In this document: piece after piece, positions 26,258-34,548 of the stretch
Layout: every line of letters starts with the position of its first letter
Numbering within the stretch: position 1 is the first letter of the stretch
Origin: Mucilaginibacter sp.
GTDB lineage: Bacteria > Bacteroidota > Bacteroidia > Sphingobacteriales > Sphingobacteriaceae
DNA: 51,755 nt
Direction: 5' to 3'
Assembly: GCA_028287895.1 (NCBI GenBank)
Contig: JAQBOV010000007.1
Span: forward strand, 1-51,755
Notes under the pieces: generated by a model
Told to the model about the DNA's origin: nothing
The model's database searches: none
What the model saw: the letters and a program-made list of their open reading frames with translations, nothing else
Program-made: the position numbers and the translations under genes

Positions 26258-26328
26258 AATTAACCCCATTAAGTGATTTTGCGGATTAACAGGACTTACT
26301 ACCTGATTTCCAATCACTGATCACTAAA

Positions 26329-27477
26329 TTAACAAACCGTCAGCATGGCATACATATAGGAGAAACGGGCGCTTTCAGGAACCAGCAAAAGGATCCTTTC
26401 CCCTTTTTTAAGCCTCCCGCTGTGGAACAGTTCGTTGATCATCAGGTAAACGGAGGCTGCCCCGACATTGCCCACCGTATATAAATTGATAAACCATTTT
26501 TCATAAGGAATGCCGCCGCCGTAGTATTCTACCAGGTCATATATCTTGCTCTTAAAAAAATCACTGGAGATATGTGGCAAAAAGTAATCTACATCACTTG
26601 AAGTGAGCCCCCTTCTATCCATTATCTCTTTTATTTTCCTGCCGCCCAAATGCACAATATTATCGCTCAGCAAAGTAATATCCTGTTTTACGCTGAAAAT
26701 GGACTTGTTCATGATCTCCTCAGGCGTATATTCCATAAAGCCTTTTAAGGAGCCGTCTTCCATCTTTTCGCCACCCATATACATACAGGTATCCATTTCA
26801 TTGGCGTATGAAGCACCTTCTATCCAATCCAAACGCAGGCTTAAACCCTTCACGTTCGGTTTATCGGACATTAAAAATGCCGACGCGCCGTCGGAAAGCA
26901 TCCATCTCAAGAAATCCTTTTGAAAAGCAATAAAAGGATTATCCTCCATCTCCTTTAATTTCTGCGCTTCTTCTTCAAATACGTCAGAGACCAGCAGGCC
27001 TGAAAATCTTTCAGACCCGGTTGCCACCGCCAGCTTCGTCTCCCCTGATTTGATGGCCAGATAAGCATATTTGATCGCGTGCATCCCTGCGCAGCACACC
27101 CCTGCCGGTGAAACCACTTCGATGGCCTGGGCATCGGGCAGCCAGCCGTGGGTCATTACACCATGGCTTGGCATTACCTGGTCGGGTGATGAGGTGCCGC
27201 ATGATAACAGTTCAATTTCCTTTATTTTATCCGGGTTGTCCTTAAATAATTCTTTTACGGCCAGGGCGGTCATCTGCGCATTGGTATGGGTAGATTTACC
27301 ATTTTTATCCAAAGCATAATAGCGGTTGATGATCCCGTTATTGCGCAATACGATCTTTTTCGATTTGGAAGGCCTGCCATCAATATAACCCAAATATTCT
27401 TCCATTTCATCATTTGAAACAGGCTCATTGGGGAAATAAGCAGAGGTAGCATTGATATAAACCTGGTTTGTAGACAT
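26329..27477 (-). CDS. darB: DarB-like 3-oxoacyl-ACP synthase III
   Basis: A 382-aa KAS III-type condensing enzyme. The triad is Cys129 in GVCCAG, His302 in FLPHISSDF and Asn337 in VGNVGAAS. Next to a DarA-like gene it fits DarB, which condenses two beta-oxoacyl chains to form the cyclohexenone/dialkylresorcinol skeleton; in flexirubins the resorcinol is esterified to the aryl polyene acid. Length is normal for the family. It is three bases downstream of darA. The symbol is given by sequence type and context, not by a database search. Confidence 0.8.
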   Translation of the reverse strand: MSTNQVYINATSAYFPNEPVSNDEMEEYLGYIDGRPSKSKKIVLRNNGIINRYYALDKNGKSTHTNAQMTALAVKELFKDNPDKIKEIELLSCGTSSPDQVMPSHGVMTHGWLPDAQAIEVVSPAGVCCAGMHAIKYAYLAIKSGETKLAVATGSERFSGLLVSDVFEEEAQKLKEMEDNPFIAFQKDFLRWMLSDGASAFLMSDKPNVKGLSLRLDWIEGASYANEMDTCMYMGGEKMEDGSLKGFMEYTPEEIMNKSIFSVKQDITLLSDNIVHLGGRKIKEIMDRRGLTSSDVDYFLPHISSDFFKSKIYDLVEYYGGGIPYEKWFINLYTVGNVGAASVYLMINELFHSGRLKKGERILLLVPESARFSYMYAMLTVC

Positions 27478-27480
27478 CGT

Positions 27481-28380
27481 TTAATTTACTTGTAAATAGT
27501 TTTGTTTTTTAGCTTTTATTCTCCGGGCTGAAAATGGTTTTACAAAGATAGCATCTAATGTAAGAAGAACGGGCGCACCAAGAAACAGGGCTACAAAAAG
27601 ATAATACTTAAAAGCCGAGAGCCAGGGCGCTTTGTTTTTCCTCTTGGCGATAAATTTAGCCCAGGCTGCAAAAATGAATTTGGCCTTGCCTTCAATAAAC
27701 ATCAAAGGGTACTTTACTACAACAGCTTTCTGATCTAAAAGTTCCTGCTGTAAATCTTTCCATTCGCTTATCTCAAGGTGGCGGGCAACGATTGACCCGA
27801 AAACAGCGGTATTGCGGATATCCGCATCAGATACCCCGGGTTTTGGAAAAATATTTAAATACCTCTCCTTTTTACCTTTTATCATCCAGTAAAAAATAGT
27901 TATAAAACTTATTGGGTTGGCGTGCTGATCTACCAATGCGATGTTGCCCACCAAATCGGCACCCGTGTCCTTCAACGATTGTCTTATTCTGTCATAAGCA
28001 TTCAGCCACATATTTCTCCCGGCACTGATGGTGATAACCGGCGTACCTTTTAAAACGGCCTGAAAGCCCGGATGGTTTAACAGCGAATTGGATGGAATGC
28101 TTGGCGACAAAAACCAGGGCTGATATCCCAAAATGATCAAATCATATGACTTTTCTTTCAAATCAATGGGCTCCAATGCAGTAGGAACGCTTAGCACACA
28201 ATCAGGCATTACAGAAAAAAAGCGGTTGCCTGTCCAGGGAAAGGCATAATCGGTCACAGGTTTGATCAGCACTTTTTCAACCATTGCACCGGTCTGGGCA
28301 ATTGGGTGTGTGAATGAATCGATGATCTGGCCCATTTGCCCCGACTGCGTATAATAAATAGCCAATACTTTTTTATCCAT
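27481..28380 (-). CDS. darA: DarA-like dialkylresorcinol-condensing enzyme/aromatase
   Basis: A 299-aa protein of the DarA type. The N-terminus has a flavodoxin-like nucleotide-binding turn (VLAIYYTQSGQMGQ), and a hydrophobic segment near the C-terminus (about 266-286, YYLFVALFLGAPVLL) suggests membrane attachment. DarA works with DarB and oxidises or aromatises the ring to the dialkylresorcinol. It is 19 bases downstream of a small secreted protein gene and three bases upstream of darB. The combination darA-darB-ACP in one operon is the known marker of dialkylresorcinol and flexirubin loci. Confidence 0.75.
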   Translation of the reverse strand: MDKKVLAIYYTQSGQMGQIIDSFTHPIAQTGAMVEKVLIKPVTDYAFPWTGNRFFSVMPDCVLSVPTALEPIDLKEKSYDLIILGYQPWFLSPSIPSNSLLNHPGFQAVLKGTPVITISAGRNMWLNAYDRIRQSLKDTGADLVGNIALVDQHANPISFITIFYWMIKGKKERYLNIFPKPGVSDADIRNTAVFGSIVARHLEISEWKDLQQELLDQKAVVVKYPLMFIEGKAKFIFAAWAKFIAKRKNKAPWLSAFKYYLFVALFLGAPVLLTLDAIFVKPFSARRIKAKKQNYLQVN

Positions 28381-28399
28381 TGTCAGGCGAAGTTAAAAA

Positions 28400-28906
28400 C
28401 TAATCCCTTGAGCGAAGCGAAAAATCTTCCTTGTGCAACACTTTCGAATTTTCGCAATAATCCAAAATTGCATGCCGGACCTCCGGAGAAAGGCTCGTAA
28501 AATTCTTCACAACCAATGCCTTATCGTTTTCAATATCGGAATGATACTTCACAATTTTTGGGGCATGTTCCTCTATAGCCAGCCGCAAAAAATGGAACTC
28601 GGTATTATCATTATCAGCCAGCATGGCCGTTTCCAGCTTGATGCGGCCCTGTTTAAAAAAACTGAGCCGTTGCTTGGGTCTTTTAACTAACCCCGCCTTT
28701 TTCATCAGCAAGGCGCCCTGGTAACCTTCTCTTTGTTTCCCGGGTGCGCTTTTTACCGCTTCCATTTCGTTATCAATAGTTTCCATGTTGCCCGATTTCA
28801 TTACCTGATAAAATTCAGCTTTATCAAAGTTCTGCGGCCGCGTTCCTCCTTTAGCCAATCCGGCTATCATGAAAAAAAACCATACCAGGATCAGTCTTCC
28901 TCTCAT
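28400..28906 (-). CDS. Secreted unknown, first gene of dar operon
   Basis: A 168-aa protein with a signal peptide (about 1-20, LILVWFFFMIAGLAKGG). The mature part is charged and helical, with FYQVMKSGNMETIDNEMEA and FHFLRLAIEEHAPKIVKYHS, and no motif that I recognise. It has no lipobox Cys. It is transcribed from a strong promoter 21 bases upstream and leads the operon before darA, so it probably acts in the periplasm on pigment assembly or transport. A role is not assigned. Confidence 0.6.
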   Translation of the reverse strand: MRGRLILVWFFFMIAGLAKGGTRPQNFDKAEFYQVMKSGNMETIDNEMEAVKSAPGKQREGYQGALLMKKAGLVKRPKQRLSFFKQGRIKLETAMLADNDNTEFHFLRLAIEEHAPKIVKYHSDIENDKALVVKNFTSLSPEVRHAILDYCENSKVLHKEDFSLRSRD

Positions 28907-28926
28907 AAAAATATACTAAGCAGTAC

Positions 28927-28957
28927 CAAACATAATAAATAATAAATGCCATTACAA
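28927..28957 (-). promoter_or_regulatory. Bacteroidota-type promoter of dar operon B
   Basis: On the minus strand TTG (28957-28955), a 20-nt spacer and TATGTTTG (28934-28927) match the TTG-N19..21-TAnnTTTG promoter. The box ends 20 nt before the first ATG, predicting a leader of about 14 nt. Confidence 0.65.
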
Positions 28958-29017
28958 TAGTTATAAACGCATTACCCGTTCGATTAAACCGTAATACTAA
29001 ACTATCGCTGCGATGTT

Positions 29018-29029
29018 ATGTTGCAACAT
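29018..29029. promoter_or_regulatory. Palindromic operator candidate between operons B and C
   Basis: ATGTTGCAACAT is a perfect 12-bp palindrome in the 249-bp divergent region, about 60 bp upstream of the dar promoter and 127 bp before the first gene of operon C. Position and symmetry fit a dimeric regulator site. No regulator gene is adjacent. Confidence 0.4.
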
Positions 29030-29155
29030 TATGCTTTAAAACCAATTAACTTTTGCTTACTTTGAGGCTGCAATTTTTCGCAGTTAACAAGTTATCGCTT
29101 AAATCAATACCCCTGTAAGACAAGCTGAGATTATAAAAGTTTAAAAATAATTCGG

Positions 29156-29965
29156 GTGAATAAAAACGTACCATTATCTGGTTTATGGGCCATTATTTTA
29201 GGGGGATCAAGTGGTTTTGGGTTTGCGTCTGTAGAAATGCTGGCCCAAAAGGGAATGAATATTGCCGTGCTTTACAGGGAAACTTCTATCACAGAAAAGG
29301 TATTGCTCAAGAAATTTTCGAAGATCGCTTCCGAGTGCGGGGTAACCGTACTACCTTATAATATCAATGCACTCGATTTACAGGAGCGCGAAAAATTTAT
29401 AAAAAAATTCACCTCCGAACAAAGCGTTTCCAGGCATAAAGTAAAGTTGCTGCTTCATTCCATTGCCCGCGGCAATTTAAAACCGCTGACAGGCACTGCA
29501 AATGCCAATGAGGAGCTTTCTGCCGAAGATATCGGCTTCACCAGCTACGCCATGTCAAACAGCTTGCTGGATTGGACAAGGATGATTCTCAAAGCAGGGC
29601 TTTTTCATCCGGACGGACGTATTATCGGCCTGACAAGTGAAGGCGCACATAAGCATTGGCAGGGATATGCCGCTGTTTCAATTGCTAAAGCATCACTTGA
29701 AAGCCTGGCAAAATATATGGCCGTCGAATTTGCTCCGCTGGGCTTAAAAACTAATCTGATACAGGCCGGTATTACCAATACTTCATCATTAAAAATGATA
29801 CCGGGCAGCGAAAAACTGCTGGAAATAGCAAATACCCGAAACCCGATGGGCCGGATGACCCAGCCCAATGATGTGGCAAAGGTGATTTATCTGCTATGTA
29901 CCGATGAAGCGTTCTGGATAAATGGTTCAATCATCCATGTCGACGGAGGTGAACATTGCAGGTAA
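29156..29965 (+). CDS. Enoyl-ACP reductase-like SDR
   Basis: A 269-aa short-chain dehydrogenase resembling FabI-type enoyl reductases more than FabG: the cofactor loop is GGSSGFGFAS, then LLHSIARGNL, and the active-site spacing is Tyr-x6-Lys (YAAVSIAK) instead of Tyr-x3-Lys. It would reduce the enoyl double bond so that the alkyl chains of the resorcinol become saturated, whereas operon A has no such reductase and leaves the chain as a polyene. Start is GTG at 29156 (no suitable ATG). First gene of operon C, divergent from operon B. Confidence 0.82.
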   Translation: MNKNVPLSGLWAIILGGSSGFGFASVEMLAQKGMNIAVLYRETSITEKVLLKKFSKIASECGVTVLPYNINALDLQEREKFIKKFTSEQSVSRHKVKLLLHSIARGNLKPLTGTANANEELSAEDIGFTSYAMSNSLLDWTRMILKAGLFHPDGRIIGLTSEGAHKHWQGYAAVSIAKASLESLAKYMAVEFAPLGLKTNLIQAGITNTSSLKMIPGSEKLLEIANTRNPMGRMTQPNDVAKVIYLLCTDEAFWINGSIIHVDGGEHCR

Positions 29966-30049
29966 TGATTTGCCGATATAGGCAATTGCAGATGACTTTA
30001 ATTAAATGAATATTTTTATGAATGCTTTTTTAACCCTGCGTGTGATGTC

Positions 30050-30100
30050 CTTTGCATCTGCACGGCCGCATATGCTCACATCTGCGCATTAAATTGATTT
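30050..30100. repeat. Degenerate short tandem-like motif in intergenic region
   Basis: Variants of a GCA-TCTGCAC / TCACATCTGCGCATT unit repeat between the reductase and FabZ genes. Similar decayed units occur in intergenic DNA of this family, as far as I remember. It could also be chance; the copies are poor. Confidence 0.25.
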
Positions 30101-30102
30101 GC

Positions 30103-30564
30103 ATGTATAAAGAGATATTAAACCATTTGCCTTACAAATCGTCTTTTCGTTTTGTAGATAATATTACCGAACTGAACGAGGATGGGGTCAGGGGTGATTA
30201 TACTTTGAGGGCGGATTCGTTTTTTTATGAAGATCACTTTGTGGGCAACCCGGTTACCCCGGGGGTAATTATTACCGAAATTATGGCACAAATTGGCCTG
30301 GTGGTTTTAGGTATATTTTTGATATCAAAGGAGTCCGGTTTTAGTGGTGGAGCAAACGAAGCCATGTTTCCACTGTTCACCTCAACAGAGATTTCCTTTC
30401 ATAAAATGGTTTTACCGGGGCAAAAAGTAACGGTTATTTCAAAAAAACAATATTTTCGTTTCGGGAAGCTGAAATGTTATGTTGAAATGTTTGACAGTAC
30501 TAATGAGTTAATTGCAAACGGAATGTTTTCGGGCATTGTAAAAAGAGTGGGTATAAAAAAATGA
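30103..30564 (+). CDS. 3-hydroxyacyl-ACP dehydratase (FabZ-like)
   Basis: A 153-aa hotdog dehydratase. Both catalytic positions are kept: His in DHFVGNPVTPG and Glu in ITEIMAQIG, unlike the two dehydratases of operon A. The N-terminal HLPYKSSFRFVD is also FabZ-like. It dehydrates 3-hydroxyacyl-ACP in the saturated-chain module. Start is ATG 30103; the frame from 30052 reads through repeat-like intergenic bases. Its TGA overlaps the next ATG (ATGA). Confidence 0.88.
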   Translation: MYKEILNHLPYKSSFRFVDNITELNEDGVRGDYTLRADSFFYEDHFVGNPVTPGVIITEIMAQIGLVVLGIFLISKESGFSGGANEAMFPLFTSTEISFHKMVLPGQKVTVISKKQYFRFGKLKCYVEMFDSTNELIANGMFSGIVKRVGIKK

Positions 30565-31832
30565 ACAAGCGTGTTGTGGTTACAGGGTTAGGGGTGGTAT
30601 CGCCTAACGGTGTGGGAATACCGGCTTTTTTAAATGCTATCCAAAATGGAATTTCGGGGATAAGGTTTGTGCCGCTTTATGAGGAACTCCACATGAGTTG
30701 CCAGGTAGCGGGGCACCCTGATTTTGAATGGGAAAGTTTAAAAAAATACATATCGGATGTTACCTTTCACGGTTTAAAAGGGACTAACATCGGTTATGGT
30801 ATCACCGCGGCGCTGGATGCCTGGACTGATTCGGGCATGCAATTTGATACGGATGAGCCGCGCTGGGAGACCGGGTGTGTTTTTGGCAACAGTACCCCGG
30901 ACACCGAGGCCATGAAAAACGTGATCACCCGGGTGGATAATAAGGAAGCAAAAAAATTAGGTTCCCGCGTGGTAGAACAAACCATGAATAGCGGTGTTAC
31001 TTCTTATATCTCAGGCCGTTTAGGGCTGGGCAATAAGGTAATTACCAATTCCTCAGCATGCGCAACCGGCACACAAGCCATTTTAATGGGATATGAATGT
31101 ATTAAAGATGGCTATGCAAAACGCATGGTAGTTGGAAGCAGCGAGCATGTAGACCCCTATGTTTTTGGCACTTTTGATTCCATGCGTGTATTGTCACGCA
31201 AATTTAATGACCGGCCAGAACAGGCTTCAAGACCAATGAGCGCCACTGCAGGCGGGTTTGTTCCGGGATCGGGTGCCGGGGCGCTCGTTTTGGAAGACCT
31301 TGAATTTGCCCTTGAGCGCAATGCTACCATCTATGCCGAAGTATTGGGGGGATCATCAAATTCAGGCGGACAGCGTGGCGGCGGCTCAATGACAGCCGCT
31401 AATTCGACGGGCGTGGTCAGGTGTATACAAGAGGCCATCCGCAACTCAGGTATCCAGCCAGGGGACATTGACCTGATCAGCGGTCATTTGACAGCTACGA
31501 TGGCCGATAGACAGGAAATACAGAACTGGACCCAGGTATTGGGCAGAAGCGGCAAAGACTTTCCGCTGACCAATTCTTTAAAATCAATGATCGGTCATAG
31601 CCTTAGTGCAGCCGGTTCCATCGAGTCTGTATCAGCCGTGTTACAAATCAGGCATCAATTTGTGCATCCAAATCTTAACTTAGAGGACCCAAGTCCGGAG
31701 ATAATTAACATGGTAAGCATCGACAGCCTGCCAACGAGTATGATAAAAAAAGAAATTAACATAGTGGCGAAAGCGAATTTTGGCTTCGGAGACGTTAATT
31801 CGTGTTTAATATTTTCAAAATTTAACAACTAA
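30561..31832 (+). CDS. 3-oxoacyl-ACP synthase II (FabF-like)
   Basis: A 423-aa KAS II enzyme with full triad: Cys167 in SSACATG, His in SGHLTAT (with Leu-Thr in place of the common Gly-Thr), and His in MIGHSLSAAG. It extends acyl chains in operon C. It overlaps FabZ by ATGA and the ACP by one base (TAATG), so the three are tightly coupled. It is closer to primary-metabolism FabF than the ketosynthases of operon A. Confidence 0.9.
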   Translation: MNKRVVVTGLGVVSPNGVGIPAFLNAIQNGISGIRFVPLYEELHMSCQVAGHPDFEWESLKKYISDVTFHGLKGTNIGYGITAALDAWTDSGMQFDTDEPRWETGCVFGNSTPDTEAMKNVITRVDNKEAKKLGSRVVEQTMNSGVTSYISGRLGLGNKVITNSSACATGTQAILMGYECIKDGYAKRMVVGSSEHVDPYVFGTFDSMRVLSRKFNDRPEQASRPMSATAGGFVPGSGAGALVLEDLEFALERNATIYAEVLGGSSNSGGQRGGGSMTAANSTGVVRCIQEAIRNSGIQPGDIDLISGHLTATMADRQEIQNWTQVLGRSGKDFPLTNSLKSMIGHSLSAAGSIESVSAVLQIRHQFVHPNLNLEDPSPEIINMVSIDSLPTSMIKKEINIVAKANFGFGDVNSCLIFSKFNN

Positions 31833-32086
31833 TGACCAGAGAAGAAACTTTAAATGAACTTAAAACGGTTATCGCACCTTACACAATGAACAAGGAAATG
31901 CTCAACAGCATTAACGATCAAACAGACCTGATAAGAGATTTAAAAATCAATTCGGCCAATTTGGTTGATATTATTATTGACGCAGAGGCTAAATACGATA
32001 TAGAAATTGATTATGATTCAGCGGATAAAATGATCAATGTTGGAAGCTGCCTTGATGTAATAACCGAAAAACTCAATCAAAAATAA
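31832..32086 (+). CDS. Acyl carrier protein of operon C
   Basis: An 84-aa carrier protein. The expected phosphopantetheine Ser is Ser41 in LKINSANLVDI; the normal Asp-Ser-Leu is here Asn-Ser-Ala, an atypical recognition site. It is flanked by FabF and by an Sfp-like transferase, each overlapping by one base, which suggests that this odd site is served by the dedicated transferase. Acidic helix pattern and length are otherwise normal. Confidence 0.85.
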   Translation: MTREETLNELKTVIAPYTMNKEMLNSINDQTDLIRDLKINSANLVDIIIDAEAKYDIEIDYDSADKMINVGSCLDVITEKLNQK

Positions 32087-32739
32087 TGATCAGCACGGGC
32101 AACGATATTGTAGTTTTAAAGGCTATAAATATTGCCCGTACCAGACAGGGTAATTTTTATGGAAAGATCATCTCTGTTTCCGAAAAAGATCTTTACGACC
32201 GGCAGCTCGCGGGAAGAATACCGCTGGAAAACTTTGTTTGGCTGTCATGGTCTATTAAGGAATCTGTTTATAAATACCTGCAAAGGATTACGCCGGAGCT
32301 GATCTTTTCGCCGGCCAGAATCATCATCAGTCAGATCCTGTTGCCCTCTGATCACAGGGCAACAGGACTTGAAGGACGGGGCTTTAACGATGCCCTGGTT
32401 TATAAAAGCGCGGTAACTTTTGGGGATCACACCTTGTATTCGCGGTCGATAATTAGTGAAGAATTTATTTTTTCGGTAGTAAACCACGCCGATCATTTTG
32501 AGCATACCTGCTGGGGCATCCGGTTAATATCCTCGCCAGAACCCGCTCATCAATCCGAAGCTGCCAGGGTATTTTTGACGGAGAGACTCCATACCCTGTT
32601 TCCAGCTGATCAGCTGCTGATCAGCAAAAGCCCCCATGGCTATCCTGTTATACTTAAAAATGGCGCCCAGATTCCCATCCCGGTTTCCCTGGCGCACCAT
32701 GATCATTATGTGGCTTACTCATTTCAGTTAAAAGATTAA
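32086..32739 (+). CDS. 4'-phosphopantetheinyl transferase, Sfp superfamily
   Basis: A 217-aa protein with the PPTase motifs TGNDIVVL (metal Asp) and WSIKESVYKYLQR (the WxxKES-Y-K helix). The C-terminal third after about residue 130 is more variable, with HGYPVILKNG resembling the substrate-side motif PxF. It ends operon C and starts at the last base of the ACP stop. Together with AcpS at 13435 the cluster has two unlike transferases. Confidence 0.8.
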   Translation: MISTGNDIVVLKAINIARTRQGNFYGKIISVSEKDLYDRQLAGRIPLENFVWLSWSIKESVYKYLQRITPELIFSPARIIISQILLPSDHRATGLEGRGFNDALVYKSAVTFGDHTLYSRSIISEEFIFSVVNHADHFEHTCWGIRLISSPEPAHQSEAARVFLTERLHTLFPADQLLISKSPHGYPVILKNGAQIPIPVSLAHHDHYVAYSFQLKD

Positions 32740-32877
32740 AACGGCACTTTATGTATATTCCTGATGGATGGTGTGGCTGCCTGCTTTTTTAAGGTGAGGG
32801 GGTAGCCGCCAGGTATAACCCCCACGCTTTGGATATCCATTAAATATTCTTTAATATTAATGCACAACTTGCGCCAA

Positions 32878-33645
32878 ATGGAAACCACAGCAAATTCCCG
32901 TCGAAATTTTGTTAAAACCGCAGCAGCAGGTTTGGGCCTGTTAACCTTACCGCAATTGCTGCATGCACAAGCGGACACCCCTGCGGGCAGGAAAAAAATT
33001 ATTTGTTTTGGTGCGCACCCTGATGATCCGGAAAGCGGCTGCGGCGGCACTTTAGCCAGGCTGGCCGGCCAGGGGCACCAGGTCACCATCATTTACCTTA
33101 CCACCGGCGAAGCCGGAATTGAAGGTAAAGCCCATAGTGAAGCTGCCGCCATAAGGAAGCAGGAAGCTATGAATGCCTGCGCCATATTAAAAGCAAAACC
33201 AGTATTTGCCGGACAAACCGATGGTGATACCGTTATGGATAATGCATGGTTAGTCAAAGTGCAAAAGCTTATCGCCGATGAAAAACCCGACCTGGTTTTT
33301 ACCCATTGGCCTGTTGACAGCCATAAAGACCATCAAATTGCCAGTCTTCTGGTAATTCAAACATGGGTACGATCAGCGAAAAAATTCCCGCTTTACTTTT
33401 TTGAAGTATGCACCGGCGAGCAATCCATGGTTTTCCGCCCGACCGATTATGTGGATATCAGTGACACGCAGGAACTAAAACGCAAATCGGTATACTGCCA
33501 TATAAGCCAGGACCCGCCGGGCATTTACGGCTGCGGACATGCCGCCATGGAAGACTTCAGGGGCAGGGAGCTGGGCGTAAAAGCCGCCGAAGCTTTTGTA
33601 TATATGATAGCAAAAGGACAGGGTTCAGCCGTCGAATATCTGTAA
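32878..33645 (+). CDS. PIG-L family deacetylase with Tat-type signal
   Basis: A 255-aa LmbE/PIG-L zinc hydrolase that removes acetyl groups from N-acetylglucosaminyl compounds. The zinc motif is AHPDD in FGAHPDDPESGCGG, with later HWPVDSHKDH. The N-terminus SRRNFVKTAAAGLGLLTLP is a twin-arginine signal, so it is exported folded. Start ATG 32878 places the twin Arg at residues 8-9; ATG 32860 is an alternative. It lies between the pigment cluster and the glucan locus and need not belong to either. Confidence 0.87.
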   Translation: METTANSRRNFVKTAAAGLGLLTLPQLLHAQADTPAGRKKIICFGAHPDDPESGCGGTLARLAGQGHQVTIIYLTTGEAGIEGKAHSEAAAIRKQEAMNACAILKAKPVFAGQTDGDTVMDNAWLVKVQKLIADEKPDLVFTHWPVDSHKDHQIASLLVIQTWVRSAKKFPLYFFEVCTGEQSMVFRPTDYVDISDTQELKRKSVYCHISQDPPGIYGCGHAAMEDFRGRELGVKAAEAFVYMIAKGQGSAVEYL

Positions 33646-33809
33646 AAGCAGCGACCGGCCGAGGTTTCTCTATCCGAAAACCGGACTTTTTGAGGTGATT
33701 TGCATATTGTGGCCGGCTGAAAGCAGAGGTGTGAGTCTATTCAGACAGCCATCTGCTGTGTTGTAAAACCGCCTGTAAAGTTTGTTTTATTATTGTTTTA
33801 ATTAATAAA

Positions 33810-33839
33810 TTGTTAATTATGTGATTTTTTTTAGTTTAG
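33810..33839 (+). promoter_or_regulatory. Promoter of the ECF sigma factor gene
   Basis: TTG (33810-33812), a 19-nt spacer and TAGTTTAG (33832-33839, one mismatch to TAnnTTTG) lie 43 nt before the sigma start. The rest of the 237-bp region 33646-33882 shows no gene. Confidence 0.45.
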
Positions 33840-33882
33840 CTGGTTATTTAAAGATATAAATATTAACTTCTGTTAATAGCCT

Positions 33883-34464
33883 ATGGGTGATTTTACTAAG
33901 CTTTCTGATGATGAACTTATGGTGTTGCTAAAGCAAGATAAGCTTGGCGCTTTTAAAGAATTATATGGCCGTTACTGGAAAAAATTATACAGCGAGGCCT
34001 ATAAACGATTAAAGAGCAAAGAGTCAGCAGAAGAAATTGTCCAGGAGATATTTACCCATTTGTGGTTAAAAAGGTACTCGCTGCAAATAACTACGACTGT
34101 TGGCGGTTATCTGCATTCAATAGCCGGTAACCGGGTTATTGACCGGTACCGCCAGCAGTTGGTAAGGACAAAATATAAAGAAGCTTTCTGGGCCGTCCAT
34201 TCAGAAACTGATAATTCTACAGAAGATGCGATCATTTTAAGGGAACTGACTTATACGATCGAAACCGAAGTACGCCAATTACCGGATAAATGCCGGTCGG
34301 TATATGAGCTGAGCCGGAATGAACATAAAACGAACAGAGAAATAGCCGTACAGCTGGGTATATCAGAAAAAACGGTTGAAAATCATCTCACCAAAGCGCT
34401 AAAAAGGTTACGTATCGGCTTAAGCCATTACCTTATGCTGATCGTAATCGTCCTGCTGAAATAA
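33883..34464 (+). CDS. ECF RNA polymerase sigma factor of SusCD-type locus
   Basis: A 193-aa sigma-70 family factor of the ECF group linked to SusCD loci. Region 2 covers about 25-90 (FKELYGRYWKKLYSEAYKRL, promoter melting DRYRQQ), region 4 covers about 130-185 with the helix-turn-helix REIAVQLGISEKTVENHL. It is held inactive by the FecR-like anti-sigma encoded next and is released when the SusC-like receptor senses its glycan; it should then transcribe the downstream operon. It ends with a hydrophobic tail (HYLMLIVIVLL), common in this group. Confidence 0.92.
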   Translation: MGDFTKLSDDELMVLLKQDKLGAFKELYGRYWKKLYSEAYKRLKSKESAEEIVQEIFTHLWLKRYSLQITTTVGGYLHSIAGNRVIDRYRQQLVRTKYKEAFWAVHSETDNSTEDAIILRELTYTIETEVRQLPDKCRSVYELSRNEHKTNREIAVQLGISEKTVENHLTKALKRLRIGLSHYLMLIVIVLLK

Positions 34465-34548
34465 TTTCCTGAAAATTTATTTTACTTCCGCGTAGGGGAT
34501 ATGTTTCGTTGAAACGTCAAGTATATAATAAACCAATTATTTCTTTTC

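Noticed and set aside
32736..33092. 118-aa minus-strand open frame overlapping the PIG-L gene
   Set aside because: Antisense to the Tat signal and zinc motif; composition is typical of a shadow frame.
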